DNA from: Bog-473 sp963824195
GTDB taxonomy: Bacteria > Actinomycetota > Acidimicrobiia > Acidimicrobiales > RAAP-2
NCBI GenBank assembly: GCA_963824195.1
Contig: CAWGOJ010000008.1
Span: 416,838-480,837 of the forward strand
DNA length: 64,000 bases
Direction: 5' to 3'
The position numbers were made by a program, and so were the translations under genes. The notes beneath the pieces were generated by a model. It worked only from the letters and a program-made list of their open reading frames with translations. It did not search any database and had not been told where the DNA came from. Position 1 is the first letter of the stretch. The number at the start of each line of letters is the position of its first letter. Shown piece after piece: positions 44,549 to 52,518 of the stretch.

Positions 44549-46153
44549 GTGCCAAACCAAAATGAAGCCGACCGCGCGTCGGGTGACCGGCAGCCTCGGA
44601 CGATCCCCGAGGCGTTGGATCAGGCGGCGGATCGCTTCGGTGACGACGAGGCTTTGGTCGACGGGTCGACCCGGCTCTCGTTTCGGGACTTGGTCGAACG
44701 CGTCGAGCCAGTGGCGCGCGCGCTCGTGGCGAGCGGCATCGAGCGCGGCGACCGCGTGGCCCTGTGGGCACCCAACAGCGCCGCATGGGTGATCACGAGC
44801 TTCGCCGTGTACTCCATCGGTGCTGTGCTGGTGCCTCTCAACACCCGAAACCGCGGCGAGGAAGCCGGCCACGTCCTGCGTACCTCACAAGCGCGCCTGC
44901 TCTTCGCCGTCACCGACCTGCTCGGCTCCGACCTCGTGGCGTTGCTGGCCGACGTGCCCGGACTCGAAGCCCTCGAGGAGATCGTGGTGCTGGAGGGACC
45001 GCCGCGACCCGGGTGCACGACACTCGCCGAGTTCAACGCCCGGGCCACCGACGCGCACGGTCGGGAAGTGGCCCGCCGCCGGGCCGCCGTGGCCGAGGAT
45101 GACCCCTCCGACATCATCTTCACCTCGGGCACCACCGGCAAGCCCAAGGGCGCCGTGCTGGAGCACGGCGCCAGTGTCCGCACCTACCTGGCCTGGTCCG
45201 AGCTGGTCGGCCTGCGCAGAGGCGACCGTTACCTCGTGGTCTATCCGTTCTTCCATACGGCCGGGTTGAAGTCAGGCGTGCTGGCCTGCGTCCTGCGTGG
45301 TGCGACGATCCTCCCCCATGCCGTGTTCGACGTCGTGTCGGTGATGGAGCGCGTGGCATCGGAGCGGATCACCATGCTGCCCGGGCCCCCGACCGTCTTT
45401 CAGTCGATACTCAACCATCCGGATTTTGCGTCGTTCGACCTCTCCTCGTTGCGTCTCTCGGTGACCGGAGCAGCCACCATCCCGGTGGACGTGATCCGCC
45501 GCATGCGCGACGAGCTGCGCTTCGAGACCGTCGTCACCGGATACGGCCTGACCGAGACGACGGGTACGGTCAGCATGTGCCGCCACGACGACGCGCCCGA
45601 GGTGATCGCCACCACGGTGGGGCGCCCCCTTCCCGGGGTGAGCGTGCGCATCGCGGACGACGCCGGTCGGCCCGTCGCCCCGGGCGAGCCGGGTGAGATC
45701 CTGGTCCGCGGCTTCAACGTCATGAAGGAGTACTTCGAAGATCCGGCGGCGACCAAAGAGGCGATCGACGAGGAGGGATGGCTCCGTACCGGGGACATCG
45801 GCGTCGTCGGCCGGGACGGCAACCTGCGGATCACCGACCGCAAGAAGGACATGTACATCGTCGGCGGGTTCAACGCCTATCCAGCGGAGATCGAGGGCAT
45901 CATGGTCGGCCACCCACGGGTCGGTCAGGTCGCCGTGGTCGGTGTCCCCGATGAGCGCCTGGGTGAGGTCGGCGTGGCCTTCGTCGTTCCTCGTCCCGGT
46001 CAGACGGTCGACCCCGACGAGCTCGTAGCATGGTGCCGGGACCACATGGCGAACTTCAAGGTCCCGCGGTCGGTACGCGTGGTCGACTCGCTCCCCCTGA
46101 ATCCCACCGGCAAGGTGATGAAGTACCAGCTGCGTGCGCAGCTCGCCGGGTGA
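44549..46153 (+). CDS. AMP-forming acyl-CoA ligase, FadD3-like
   Basis: 534 residues from GTG 44549; ATG 44537 would add four. Motifs: DIIFTSGTTGKPKGAVLEHG, YPFFHTAGLKSGVLACVLRG, TMLPGPPTVFQSIL, TGYGLTETTGTVSMC, RTGDIGVV, RKKDMYIVGGFNAYPAEIEG and lysine in PTGKVMKYQL. The run of motifs closely follows mycobacterial FadD3, which activates the HIP propionate left from steroid rings C and D. That parallel suggests an alicyclic propionate-like acid as substrate, but this is inference. Confidence 0.9.
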   Translation: MPNQNEADRASGDRQPRTIPEALDQAADRFGDDEALVDGSTRLSFRDLVERVEPVARALVASGIERGDRVALWAPNSAAWVITSFAVYSIGAVLVPLNTRNRGEEAGHVLRTSQARLLFAVTDLLGSDLVALLADVPGLEALEEIVVLEGPPRPGCTTLAEFNARATDAHGREVARRRAAVAEDDPSDIIFTSGTTGKPKGAVLEHGASVRTYLAWSELVGLRRGDRYLVVYPFFHTAGLKSGVLACVLRGATILPHAVFDVVSVMERVASERITMLPGPPTVFQSILNHPDFASFDLSSLRLSVTGAATIPVDVIRRMRDELRFETVVTGYGLTETTGTVSMCRHDDAPEVIATTVGRPLPGVSVRIADDAGRPVAPGEPGEILVRGFNVMKEYFEDPAATKEAIDEEGWLRTGDIGVVGRDGNLRITDRKKDMYIVGGFNAYPAEIEGIMVGHPRVGQVAVVGVPDERLGEVGVAFVVPRPGQTVDPDELVAWCRDHMANFKVPRSVRVVDSLPLNPTGKVMKYQLRAQLAG

Positions 46154-46194
46154 CTCGGGACTCGGTCGGGTGGCCGTGACGTCGGTCGCCTGAT

Positions 46195-47485
46195 TCAGGT
46201 CCAGGCCACGATCGGCCCGGCCGCCCCGATCATCTCCGACAGCTGATGCGGGTCGGTGGCCAGGGTGCAAGGCGGCGACCCCTGCCGGGACGCCGCTGAG
46301 GACCAACCGACGCAGCCGCTCCCGGTGGGCATCGGCGTCAAGGCGATCGCCGTCGGGATCCCACGCCTCGACCGGGACACCAACCCTGAGCGCCGCCGCC
46401 GCGTCCACGACCAGAGCGGTTGCCTCCGCGTCGGCGCGATCGATCACGGCCAAGGCGGGACGGCCAGGGCGGCGGAGCAACGAGACGGCGACGCAGGCCG
46501 CGGCAAACCCCCGGAGGGCCGTCGGCGGGACGATCACCGCCCCGAGCCGGGTCGTGCCGAGCGTGCGTGCCACCCAGAAGCCGGCGTCGCCGGCGTCGGC
46601 CGCAACCAGCGCTCCGGCGGCGACACATTCCGCGTAGTGCATGGTCGCCCGGCTGGGTGGCAACGGACTCGCGGCGACACGCCAGCCCCGCTGGGTCACC
46701 TCGGCCAGGCGGGCCCGCAGCGGCGGCATGGTCAACGGCTGACGTCGGATGGACCCGCACCGCTCGGCCAGCGGGGCCAGGCCGCCCGGAGCAATTGTGA
46801 GCGCGGGAGCCAGTCGCCATCGGTCATCGGGGGACTCGGCGGGGTCCAGGCCCGTCGCAATGATCAGGTCGGCGCGATCGAGCTCGCTCAGCACGAAATC
46901 GTCGGCCTGCAGCCCCACGGTCGCCAGATGGTGCCGGCTCCTCCAATCGAACACGCCCTTCGCTCCCCAGGTGTTCAGGACGCCGACCCCGGCCGCCACG
47001 GCCAGATCGTGCAGGCCCGGGACGGCCCCGTCGCGGATGACCCCGGGGCCGGCCAACACGACCAGGGCGGCGGCCGCGGCCGCGGCGGCGACCGTCTCGT
47101 CCGCCGGCTCAATCCAATTGTCGTCACGTGCGGGCACCGGCGGGACCGAGCCCTGGACCGGCTGATCCGATTCCAGGGTGAGGCGAAGCTCTACCTCCCC
47201 TGAGGACGACAATGCGGGGAGAGCGGCCACCAACGCCTCGGCCGAGTCCGCCTCGATGGTGTGGCATGGCTCGTGGTCGAGCCCGGGCAACCAGAAGACA
47301 CCGTCGCCTCGGTGCGCCGCGGCACGCGCCCCGTGGACCCTTTGGTGGGCCGCCGCGAACAGAGGGGCAGCCAGGCCGGCCACCGGGACCACTTCGAGTG
47401 CACCGAAAGGTGCCCCGTACGTGGCGTCGATGCCCGCGAGAAGGGCCACCCGTCGCCACAGCTCGGCCGCCGGGACGATCGTCAT
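46195..47485 (-). CDS. Degenerate thiamine-diphosphate-enzyme-like protein, frameshifted near its end
   Basis: About 430 residues from ATG 47485. It resembles acetolactate-synthase-type TPP enzymes in layout. A central Rossmann-like domain is visible (LVVLAGPGVIRDGAVPGLHD, VLNTWGAKGVFDWRSRHHLA, DLIIATGLDPAESP). The last domain resembles the PP domain (VAADAGDAGFWVARTLGTT, PTALRGFAAACVAVSLL), but the GDG...N motif that binds TPP is not evident and the N-terminal Pyr domain is short. The frame changes near 46265-46285 and ends ATDPHQLSEMIGAAGPIVAW. A longer open frame to 45272 is rejected because it lies over the ligase. Function unknown. Confidence 0.6.
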
Positions 47486-47516
47486 GTGGGGAGCTCGACC
47501 GCGGCGCGGGGCTGGT

Positions 47517-48326
47517 TCAACTCGATCCGGAACCCTCGATCGTGGCCCACTGCGGCTCCCGCTTCTCGGCGAAGGCCAGGGGGCCCTCGACCTGGTCGGG
47601 ATGGCCCCACATGGAGACCAGCTCCGTGGCGCCGGCCCTGCAGGCGTCGGTGAGGCCACGCTCGAGGGCGCCCCACAGCGCCCGCTTGGTGGCCGCCATG
47701 GCGGCGGGCGAGTTGCGGGCGATCTTCTCGGCCAGCGCCTGGGCCTCCTCACGCAGGCGCTCGGGCGGATCGACCACCTGGCTGATCATGCCCAGCGCCA
47801 GCGCGCGCTCGGCCGACATGCGTTCGTGGCGGCCGACGAGGGCCATGCGCAGCACCGCCTCGAAGGGCATGCGCCGGGCCAGGCCGATCAGCTCGTAGGC
47901 GGCCACCTGTCCCACCGACACGTGGGGGTCGAGGAACGTGGCATCGGACGACGCGATCACGATGTCGGCGTCAGCTATCCAATGGAATCCCCCGCCGGCA
48001 CAGATCCCGTTCACCGCCGTGATGACGGGCTTCCACACGTCGTTGTGCCAAGACGTGAAGTGGAAGTCGAACTTCTCGCTCGATTCTCGGTACCGCTCGA
48101 ACCCGATGCCGTCGGATGCGATCTCGATCATGTCGGCGCCCGTCTGGAAGGCCTTACCTTCTCCGGTGTGGACGATGACGCGCACTGCGGGGTCGGCGTC
48201 CAACTCCTTCCATGCCTCGGCGAACTCGTCGCGCATGGCGTTGTTCATGGCATTCAGGCGGTCAGGTCGATTGTTGATCAACCAGCCAACCGGGCCATGG
48301 CGCTCGACCTTTAGGGTTTCATACAT
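47517..48326 (-). CDS. Enoyl-CoA hydratase family protein (DPHVSVG type)
   Basis: 269 residues from ATG 48326. Motifs: GPVGWLINNRPDRLNAMNNA, GEGKAFQTGADM, KPVITAVNGICAGGGFHWIA, SDATFLDPHVSVGQVAAYEL. The catalytic Glu positions of classical ECH are not conserved; DPHVSVG is shared with genes at 48358 and, as DPHVTYG, at 63030. The C-terminal half is almost identical in DNA to the next gene. Tandem with it, 31 bases apart. Confidence 0.88.
   Translation of the reverse strand: MYETLKVERHGPVGWLINNRPDRLNAMNNAMRDEFAEAWKELDADPAVRVIVHTGEGKAFQTGADMIEIASDGIGFERYRESSEKFDFHFTSWHNDVWKPVITAVNGICAGGGFHWIADADIVIASSDATFLDPHVSVGQVAAYELIGLARRMPFEAVLRMALVGRHERMSAERALALGMISQVVDPPERLREEAQALAEKIARNSPAAMAATKRALWGALERGLTDACRAGATELVSMWGHPDQVEGPLAFAEKREPQWATIEGSGSS
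47545..47974. repeat. Direct repeat copy 1 (C-terminal half of ECH gene)
   Basis: About 430 bases nearly identical to 48395-48824, at a constant offset of 850 with no gaps seen. The N-terminal halves of the two genes differ much more, so conversion or partial duplication is likely. Confidence 0.85.
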
Positions 48327-48357
48327 CGCTGCGAGTCCCTCTCGTGGATCCTTGACG

Positions 48358-49182
48358 TCAAGTTTCTGAGGTGGGTCGTGCGGTCGTCGGTGCGGCCCAC
48401 TGTGGCTCCCGCTTCTCGGCGAAAGCCGAGGGGCCCTCGACCTGGTCGGGATGGCCCCACATGGAGACCAGCTCCGTGGCGCCGGACTTGCAGGCATCGG
48501 TCAGCCCCTGCTCGAGCGCTCCCCACAGGGCCCGCTTGGTGGCCGCCATGGCGGCGGGCGAGTTGCGGGCGATCTTCTCGGCCAGCGCCTGGGCCTCCTC
48601 ACGCAGGTTCTCGGGCGGATCGACCACCTGGCTGATCATGCCCAGCGCCAGCGCGCGTTCGGCCGACATGCGCTCGTGCCGGCCGACGAGGGCCATGCGC
48701 AGCACCGCCTCGAAGGGCATGCGCCGGGCGAGGGCGATCAGCTCGTAGGCGGCCACCTGTCCCACCGACACGTGGGTGTCGAGGAACGTGGCGTTGGACG
48801 CCGCCAGCACGATGTCGGCGTCAGCCACGAAGTGCAGCCCGCCACCTGCGCACATCCCGTTCACCGCCGCGATGACGGGCTTCCACACAGCGTTCTGCCA
48901 GGACGTCAAGCGCAACTCGGCTCGGCGCGTACGTCCAGACTGCTTGCGGAGTGCGTCGGGATCCCGGCTGAGCTGGACCACATCGAGGCCGGTCTGGAAC
49001 ACCCCACCCTGTCCAGTGTTCACGATGACCCGCACATCCGGATCTTCGTCCAGCTCGCGCCAGGCCGCTTCCAACTCGTCGAGCATCACGGCATCCATGG
49101 CATTCCCGGCTTGCGGGCGGTTGAAGATGAGCCACCCAACGGGGCCATCGCGTTCAACCACCAGGGTGGAGTACGCGTTCAA
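48358..49182 (-). CDS. Enoyl-CoA hydratase family protein (DPHVSVG type), tandem paralogue
   Basis: 274 residues from TTG 49182, which forms TTGA with the acyl-CoA dehydrogenase stop and has GGGAGG upstream; GTG 49203 is an alternative. Motifs: GPVGWLIFNRPQAGNAMDAV, KPVIAAVNGMCAGGGLHFVA, SNATFLDTHVSVGQVAAYEL. Same altered acid positions as its neighbour (DTHVSVG here). It differs in the loop after VFQTGLD (RKQSGRTRRAELRL), which may change the substrate. Part of the ACAD-ECH-ECH operon. Confidence 0.88.
   Translation of the reverse strand: MNAYSTLVVERDGPVGWLIFNRPQAGNAMDAVMLDELEAAWRELDEDPDVRVIVNTGQGGVFQTGLDVVQLSRDPDALRKQSGRTRRAELRLTSWQNAVWKPVIAAVNGMCAGGGLHFVADADIVLAASNATFLDTHVSVGQVAAYELIALARRMPFEAVLRMALVGRHERMSAERALALGMISQVVDPPENLREEAQALAEKIARNSPAAMAATKRALWGALEQGLTDACKSGATELVSMWGHPDQVEGPSAFAEKREPQWAAPTTARPTSET
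48395..48824. repeat. Direct repeat copy 2 (C-terminal half of ECH gene)
   Basis: Partner of 47545-47974. Mismatches are scattered and mostly at third codon positions. Confidence 0.85.
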
Positions 49183-50498
49183 CTGCGCGGCACCTCCCGC
49201 CACGGCAGTGACGCATACGGGTCCGGCTCACGGGGCAAGCCGAGGACACGCTCGCCAAGGATGTTCTTGTTGATCTCGGTCGTCCCGCCCTCAATCGTGT
49301 TAGCCCGGCTGCGCAGCATCCCCCGGACCTCGTGCGGCAGCGAGTCGGCATAGTCACCCGAGTCCCCCAGCCAGGCGGTCGCCCCCATGCCCAATACGGA
49401 CGTAGCCGCAATCTGGATGCGTTGGTTGAGCTCACCTTGATGGACCTTGCCCACCGAGCTCTCCGGCCCGGGGGGGCGCCCGGCGCGGGCACGGCTGCGC
49501 ACCCGCTGGTTCGTCCATTCCCGGACACGCTCCTCGCAGTAGAGGCGCACGATCTCGTCACGGAGCACAGGATCATCCCACCCACTCGCCCCCGCTTCAG
49601 CGCTCCGGCGCTTCGCCAACCGGATCAGATAGGCGACACCCGAGCCTCCGATGCGGTCAACGCCACCCGAGCCCGCGCCCGAGACCATCTGGCGTTCCCC
49701 CGACAGGGTGGAATTGGCGACCTTCCATCCGGCACCCACGTCGCCCACCCGGCACGTGTCGGGGACGCGGGCCGCGTTGAGGAAGACCTCGTTGAAGTCA
49801 ACCTCACCGCCCATGTGGCGCAGCGGACGAACCTCGACGCCGGGCTGGTGCAGATGGATGAGGAAATACGTCAGTCCCTGGCGTTTGGGCACGTCGACGT
49901 CGGTGCGGGCGAGCAGCACAGCCCAGTCAGAGAGGTGCGCCCACGTGGTCCACACCTTCTGACCGGTCATGACCCAGCCATCCCCGTCGCGCTCGGCCCT
50001 CGTGGCCAAGGACGCGAGGTCGGAACCGGCACCCGGCTCGCTGAAAAGCTGGCACCAGGCCTCCTCGTTGCGAACGATCGGAGGGAGAAACCGAAGTCGC
50101 TGCTCCTCGGTTCCGTGCGCGAACAGGGCGGGCGCAGCCAAGTTGAGTCCGAGCGGGTTGAGACGCCCGAGGTTGAACGGGCTGAGCTCCTGTTCGACCC
50201 GTCGGGCAGCGTCGGGGGAGAGATCGAGCCCGCCGTAGGCGCGAGGCCAGGTGGCAGCCACCAACCCGGATCTCCCGAAGACGGGGTACCACGCCTCGTA
50301 CTCGGCCCTGGTTCTGACTTCTCGAACCGCGGCCGGTCCTCCCCGACGGCCGGCCTGGACCCACGCCGTCGGAACCGTCGACGCAATCCAGTCTCGCACC
50401 GCCTCGACGACCTCGTCGACGGAGGCGTTCGGTGGCACCGACAGGAAGCTCCCGGTGTCGTCGTTGGTGGAGCCGGGGACCGTGAGCGACTCGGTCAT
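49179..50498 (-). CDS. Acyl-CoA dehydrogenase
   Basis: 439 residues from ATG 50498. Motifs: WCQLFSEPGAGSDLASLATR, VMTGQKVWTTWAHLSDWAVL, RQGLTYFLIHLHQPGVEVRP, FNEVFLNAARVPDTCRVGDV, and C-terminal RANTIEGGTTEINKNILGER. FAD-dependent oxidation of an acyl-CoA. It has a longer N-terminus than the gene at 38908 and is another subgroup. It leads an operon with two ECH genes by TTGA overlap. No clear Shine-Dalgarno sequence is seen. Confidence 0.9.
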   Translation of the reverse strand: MTESLTVPGSTNDDTGSFLSVPPNASVDEVVEAVRDWIASTVPTAWVQAGRRGGPAAVREVRTRAEYEAWYPVFGRSGLVAATWPRAYGGLDLSPDAARRVEQELSPFNLGRLNPLGLNLAAPALFAHGTEEQRLRFLPPIVRNEEAWCQLFSEPGAGSDLASLATRAERDGDGWVMTGQKVWTTWAHLSDWAVLLARTDVDVPKRQGLTYFLIHLHQPGVEVRPLRHMGGEVDFNEVFLNAARVPDTCRVGDVGAGWKVANSTLSGERQMVSGAGSGGVDRIGGSGVAYLIRLAKRRSAEAGASGWDDPVLRDEIVRLYCEERVREWTNQRVRSRARAGRPPGPESSVGKVHQGELNQRIQIAATSVLGMGATAWLGDSGDYADSLPHEVRGMLRSRANTIEGGTTEINKNILGERVLGLPREPDPYASLPWREVPRS

Positions 50499-50622
50499 CG
50501 GCTCATTCGATCCGTGGGGGCGGCATACGCGGGGCACCTGTCCCCTCCGGGGGGTCGCCCACCCGGTCGACCCCCCCTTTGGTCATTGCACACGAGCACC
50601 TCGGCCAAGTGTCCCACTCGTC

Positions 50623-50641
50623 AGATTGTATATTTTATCAT
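50623..50641. promoter_or_regulatory. AT-rich element between ACAD and GntR genes
   Basis: AGATTGTATATTTTATCAT fits ATTGyATA plus AT half and resembles 37043-37064. It lies 125 bases before the ACAD start and about 120 before the GntR start. Confidence 0.5.
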
Positions 50642-50747
50642 GTCGTCGGTTCCGCAGCCACGGCATCCGCCCGCCCGGTGCAACCGCCACGCCATACTGG
50701 CGTGCCAACGCAGCAGCGAAAGCGCCGGTTGGGACTGCAAGGTCGCA

Positions 50748-50759
50748 TAAGATATACGT
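50748..50759 (+). promoter_or_regulatory. Leaderless promoter of the GntR gene
   Basis: TAAGAT (50748-50753), six bases, then ATG 50760. No ribosome binding site is visible. Confidence 0.45.
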
Positions 50760-51488
50760 ATGCCATCGCCCACTGACAGTTCCCGCGCTGCAGCCAAGGG
50801 GCGATCGAACGGAAGTCGTGGGGCAAAGATCGTCCGCACACCCAGTGGGGAGTACATCGCCTCGCATATCCGGAGGTTGATCTTCGAGGGCGAGCTGCGC
50901 CCCGGCATGCGGGTTCCACAGGATGCGATTGCCAACGACCTCGGCGTGAGCCGGATACCAGTGCGCGAGGCGCTCATCGTACTCGAGCGCGAGGGCTGGG
51001 TCACCAACGAAATGCACCGGGGTGCCTTCATCAATGCGCTCGATGAGCCAACCGTCCAGGACCACTATGAGTTGTTCGGTTTGATCTATGGGTTTGCAGC
51101 AAAGCGTGCGTTGGCGCGCGCCGGCGACGACCTCCCCCAGCAACTCGGCGCAATACAGACCCAGTTCGCGCAGGCCACGACGGCGGACGACCACTACGAC
51201 CTTTCGATCGCATTTCACAGCCTGATCGTGAAGGGCGCGGCATCGCCCCGCATCAACGTGGCACTTCGAGCCATGTCCGCACTTGTTCCCGGCAACTTCT
51301 TCGAGGAAGTGCCCGAGGCGGTGGATGTGGAGAGTCGGGGGCTGGCCGCCATCACGCGGGCGATGAAGCAGGGGGATGGGGACAAAGCATCTGTCGAATA
51401 CGTCAAGATGATGCGGAACGTGGGAAACAAGGTGGCACAGCTGTTCCGGGAGCGTTCTCTGTTTGAGTCGGCGGAAGCTACAGCCTGA
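50760..51488 (+). CDS. GntR-family regulator with FCD domain
   Basis: 242 residues from ATG 50760. Winged helix at about residues 25-95: SGEYIASHIRRLIFEGELRP, GMRVPQDAIANDLGVSRIPV, REALIVLEREGWV. Then an FCD ligand-binding helical domain (YELFGLIYGFAAKRALARAG, YDLSIAFHSLIVKGAASPRI). FCD regulators respond to small organic acids and bind sites with outward GT and AC, such as TTGTATACAA. Several AT-rich elements in this window fit that form, so this is a candidate regulator of the island. That link is inference. Confidence 0.88.
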   Translation: MPSPTDSSRAAAKGRSNGSRGAKIVRTPSGEYIASHIRRLIFEGELRPGMRVPQDAIANDLGVSRIPVREALIVLEREGWVTNEMHRGAFINALDEPTVQDHYELFGLIYGFAAKRALARAGDDLPQQLGAIQTQFAQATTADDHYDLSIAFHSLIVKGAASPRINVALRAMSALVPGNFFEEVPEAVDVESRGLAAITRAMKQGDGDKASVEYVKMMRNVGNKVAQLFRERSLFESAEATA

Positions 51489-51489
51489 C

Positions 51490-51726
51490 GATCGAGGCAG
51501 CCCCTGCAGCTGGACGGTGGTGTGGCATCCTCCCAATCCGTCGTTCCGCGTGCCGTACGCCCCGGCCGTGGTCCGCCTGGACGAAGGAGTGTGGACGATG
51601 AGGGCTGTTATCGGATGCGAGCCGGACGCATTGCATGAGGACATGCGGCTCGCCGTGGAATTCCATCCGGCATCCGATGAGATCACCCTTCCGTACTTGG
51701 CTCCTGCCATTGAAGGTCGGCCGTGA
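51490..51726 (+). pseudogene. Truncated DUF35 OB-fold domain
   Basis: The frame reads SPCSWTVVWHPPNPSFRVPY, APAVVRLDEGVWTMRAVIGC, LAVEFHP and ITLPYLAP, which is the OB part of a DUF35 protein (compare VVYSYAILHHPQNPAF at 8842-9267). The N-terminal zinc ribbon is missing and the GntR gene lies directly upstream. Its TGA overlaps the next gene's GTG, so the coupling has survived even though the front is gone. It could still be translated from ATG 51599. Confidence 0.6.
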
Positions 51727-52481
51727 GCGACGAGGTATACCCCGTGAACGAGAAGGTCTACATCCACGAGTACATCGACATCATCGGACACAACCGAGGC
51801 CGCTACATGTACCACATGACTGCGAACTGGAGCCCCACGGCACAGGAGGAGCGGCACCAGCTCTGCTATGGCGTGTGGGGCGTCGTCGGCAGCACCGGAC
51901 GATGGCCGCAGGTGGTCAACCTCTGGGAGGAGGATGGGTTCGACGGCCTGGCCCGGTCCTTCGGGCACGAGCTGGGGCATCGCGATCTACAGGACCCCAA
52001 GCTGGCTGCGTGGTGGGCGGCTGCGGCCGAGCTGAGGGCGGGGGGCGTGGATCGCCTGCTCCTCCCGGCGCCGTGGATGCCCACCATTGAGCAAGCCTGC
52101 TCAGCGGGAATACGAGGTGAGGTCTACGCGCACGAGCAGATCCAGATGCCGCCAGGGAGCTCCGCACGCTACTTGGACTTCGTTCACTGCGATGTCATCC
52201 CGGTGATGCGCGAGTTCGGGTGGGTCTTGGCCGGAGCCTGGGAGACGGCCCTGGTCGACGACCGCGAGTGCTTCCTGCTCTGGGCAGTCCCCACCTGGCA
52301 GGACTGGGCCGACCGCGAAAGGGGGCGCCGTCATCACCGGGGACTGGTCGAGCTCGAGGCACAGAACCTGGCGCTGACCGAGCGTACGAGCCGAATCCTC
52401 TTGGTGGAGGCGGCGCTCTCGCCGATGCGTCTGGGTCGACAGCCGTCTCGCGCCGACCGTACCGAGGACTGGGACGGTTGA
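51723..52481 (+). CDS. Uncharacterised protein, possible tandem dimeric alpha-beta barrel
   Basis: 252 residues from GTG 51723. I do not recognise it with confidence. Two similar segments, IHEYIDIIGHNRGRYMYHMT with GVWGVVGSTGRWPQVVNLWE and YAHEQIQMPPGSSARYLDFV with WVLAGAWETALVDDRECFLL, look like repeats of a ferredoxin-like fold (NIPSNAP or similar). Conserved Trp residues and no signal peptide or membrane segment. It follows a truncated DUF35 and precedes a convergent ligase. Function unknown. Confidence 0.7.
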   Translation: MSDEVYPVNEKVYIHEYIDIIGHNRGRYMYHMTANWSPTAQEERHQLCYGVWGVVGSTGRWPQVVNLWEEDGFDGLARSFGHELGHRDLQDPKLAAWWAAAAELRAGGVDRLLLPAPWMPTIEQACSAGIRGEVYAHEQIQMPPGSSARYLDFVHCDVIPVMREFGWVLAGAWETALVDDRECFLLWAVPTWQDWADRERGRRHHRGLVELEAQNLALTERTSRILLVEAALSPMRLGRQPSRADRTEDWDG

Positions 52482-52518
52482 AGCCGGTGCCGAGCCCCGT
52501 GACTCATGCCTTCTGAGC

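Noticed and set aside
45272..46194. Long extension of the TPP-like gene to 826 codons
   Set aside because: It lies antisense over the FadD3-like ligase. The true C-terminus continues in another frame to 46195.
8431..51637. Other ATTGCAT words at about 8431, 40442 and 51631
   Set aside because: They lack the second AT-rich half and two lie inside coding sequence, so they are not counted as copies of the recurring element.
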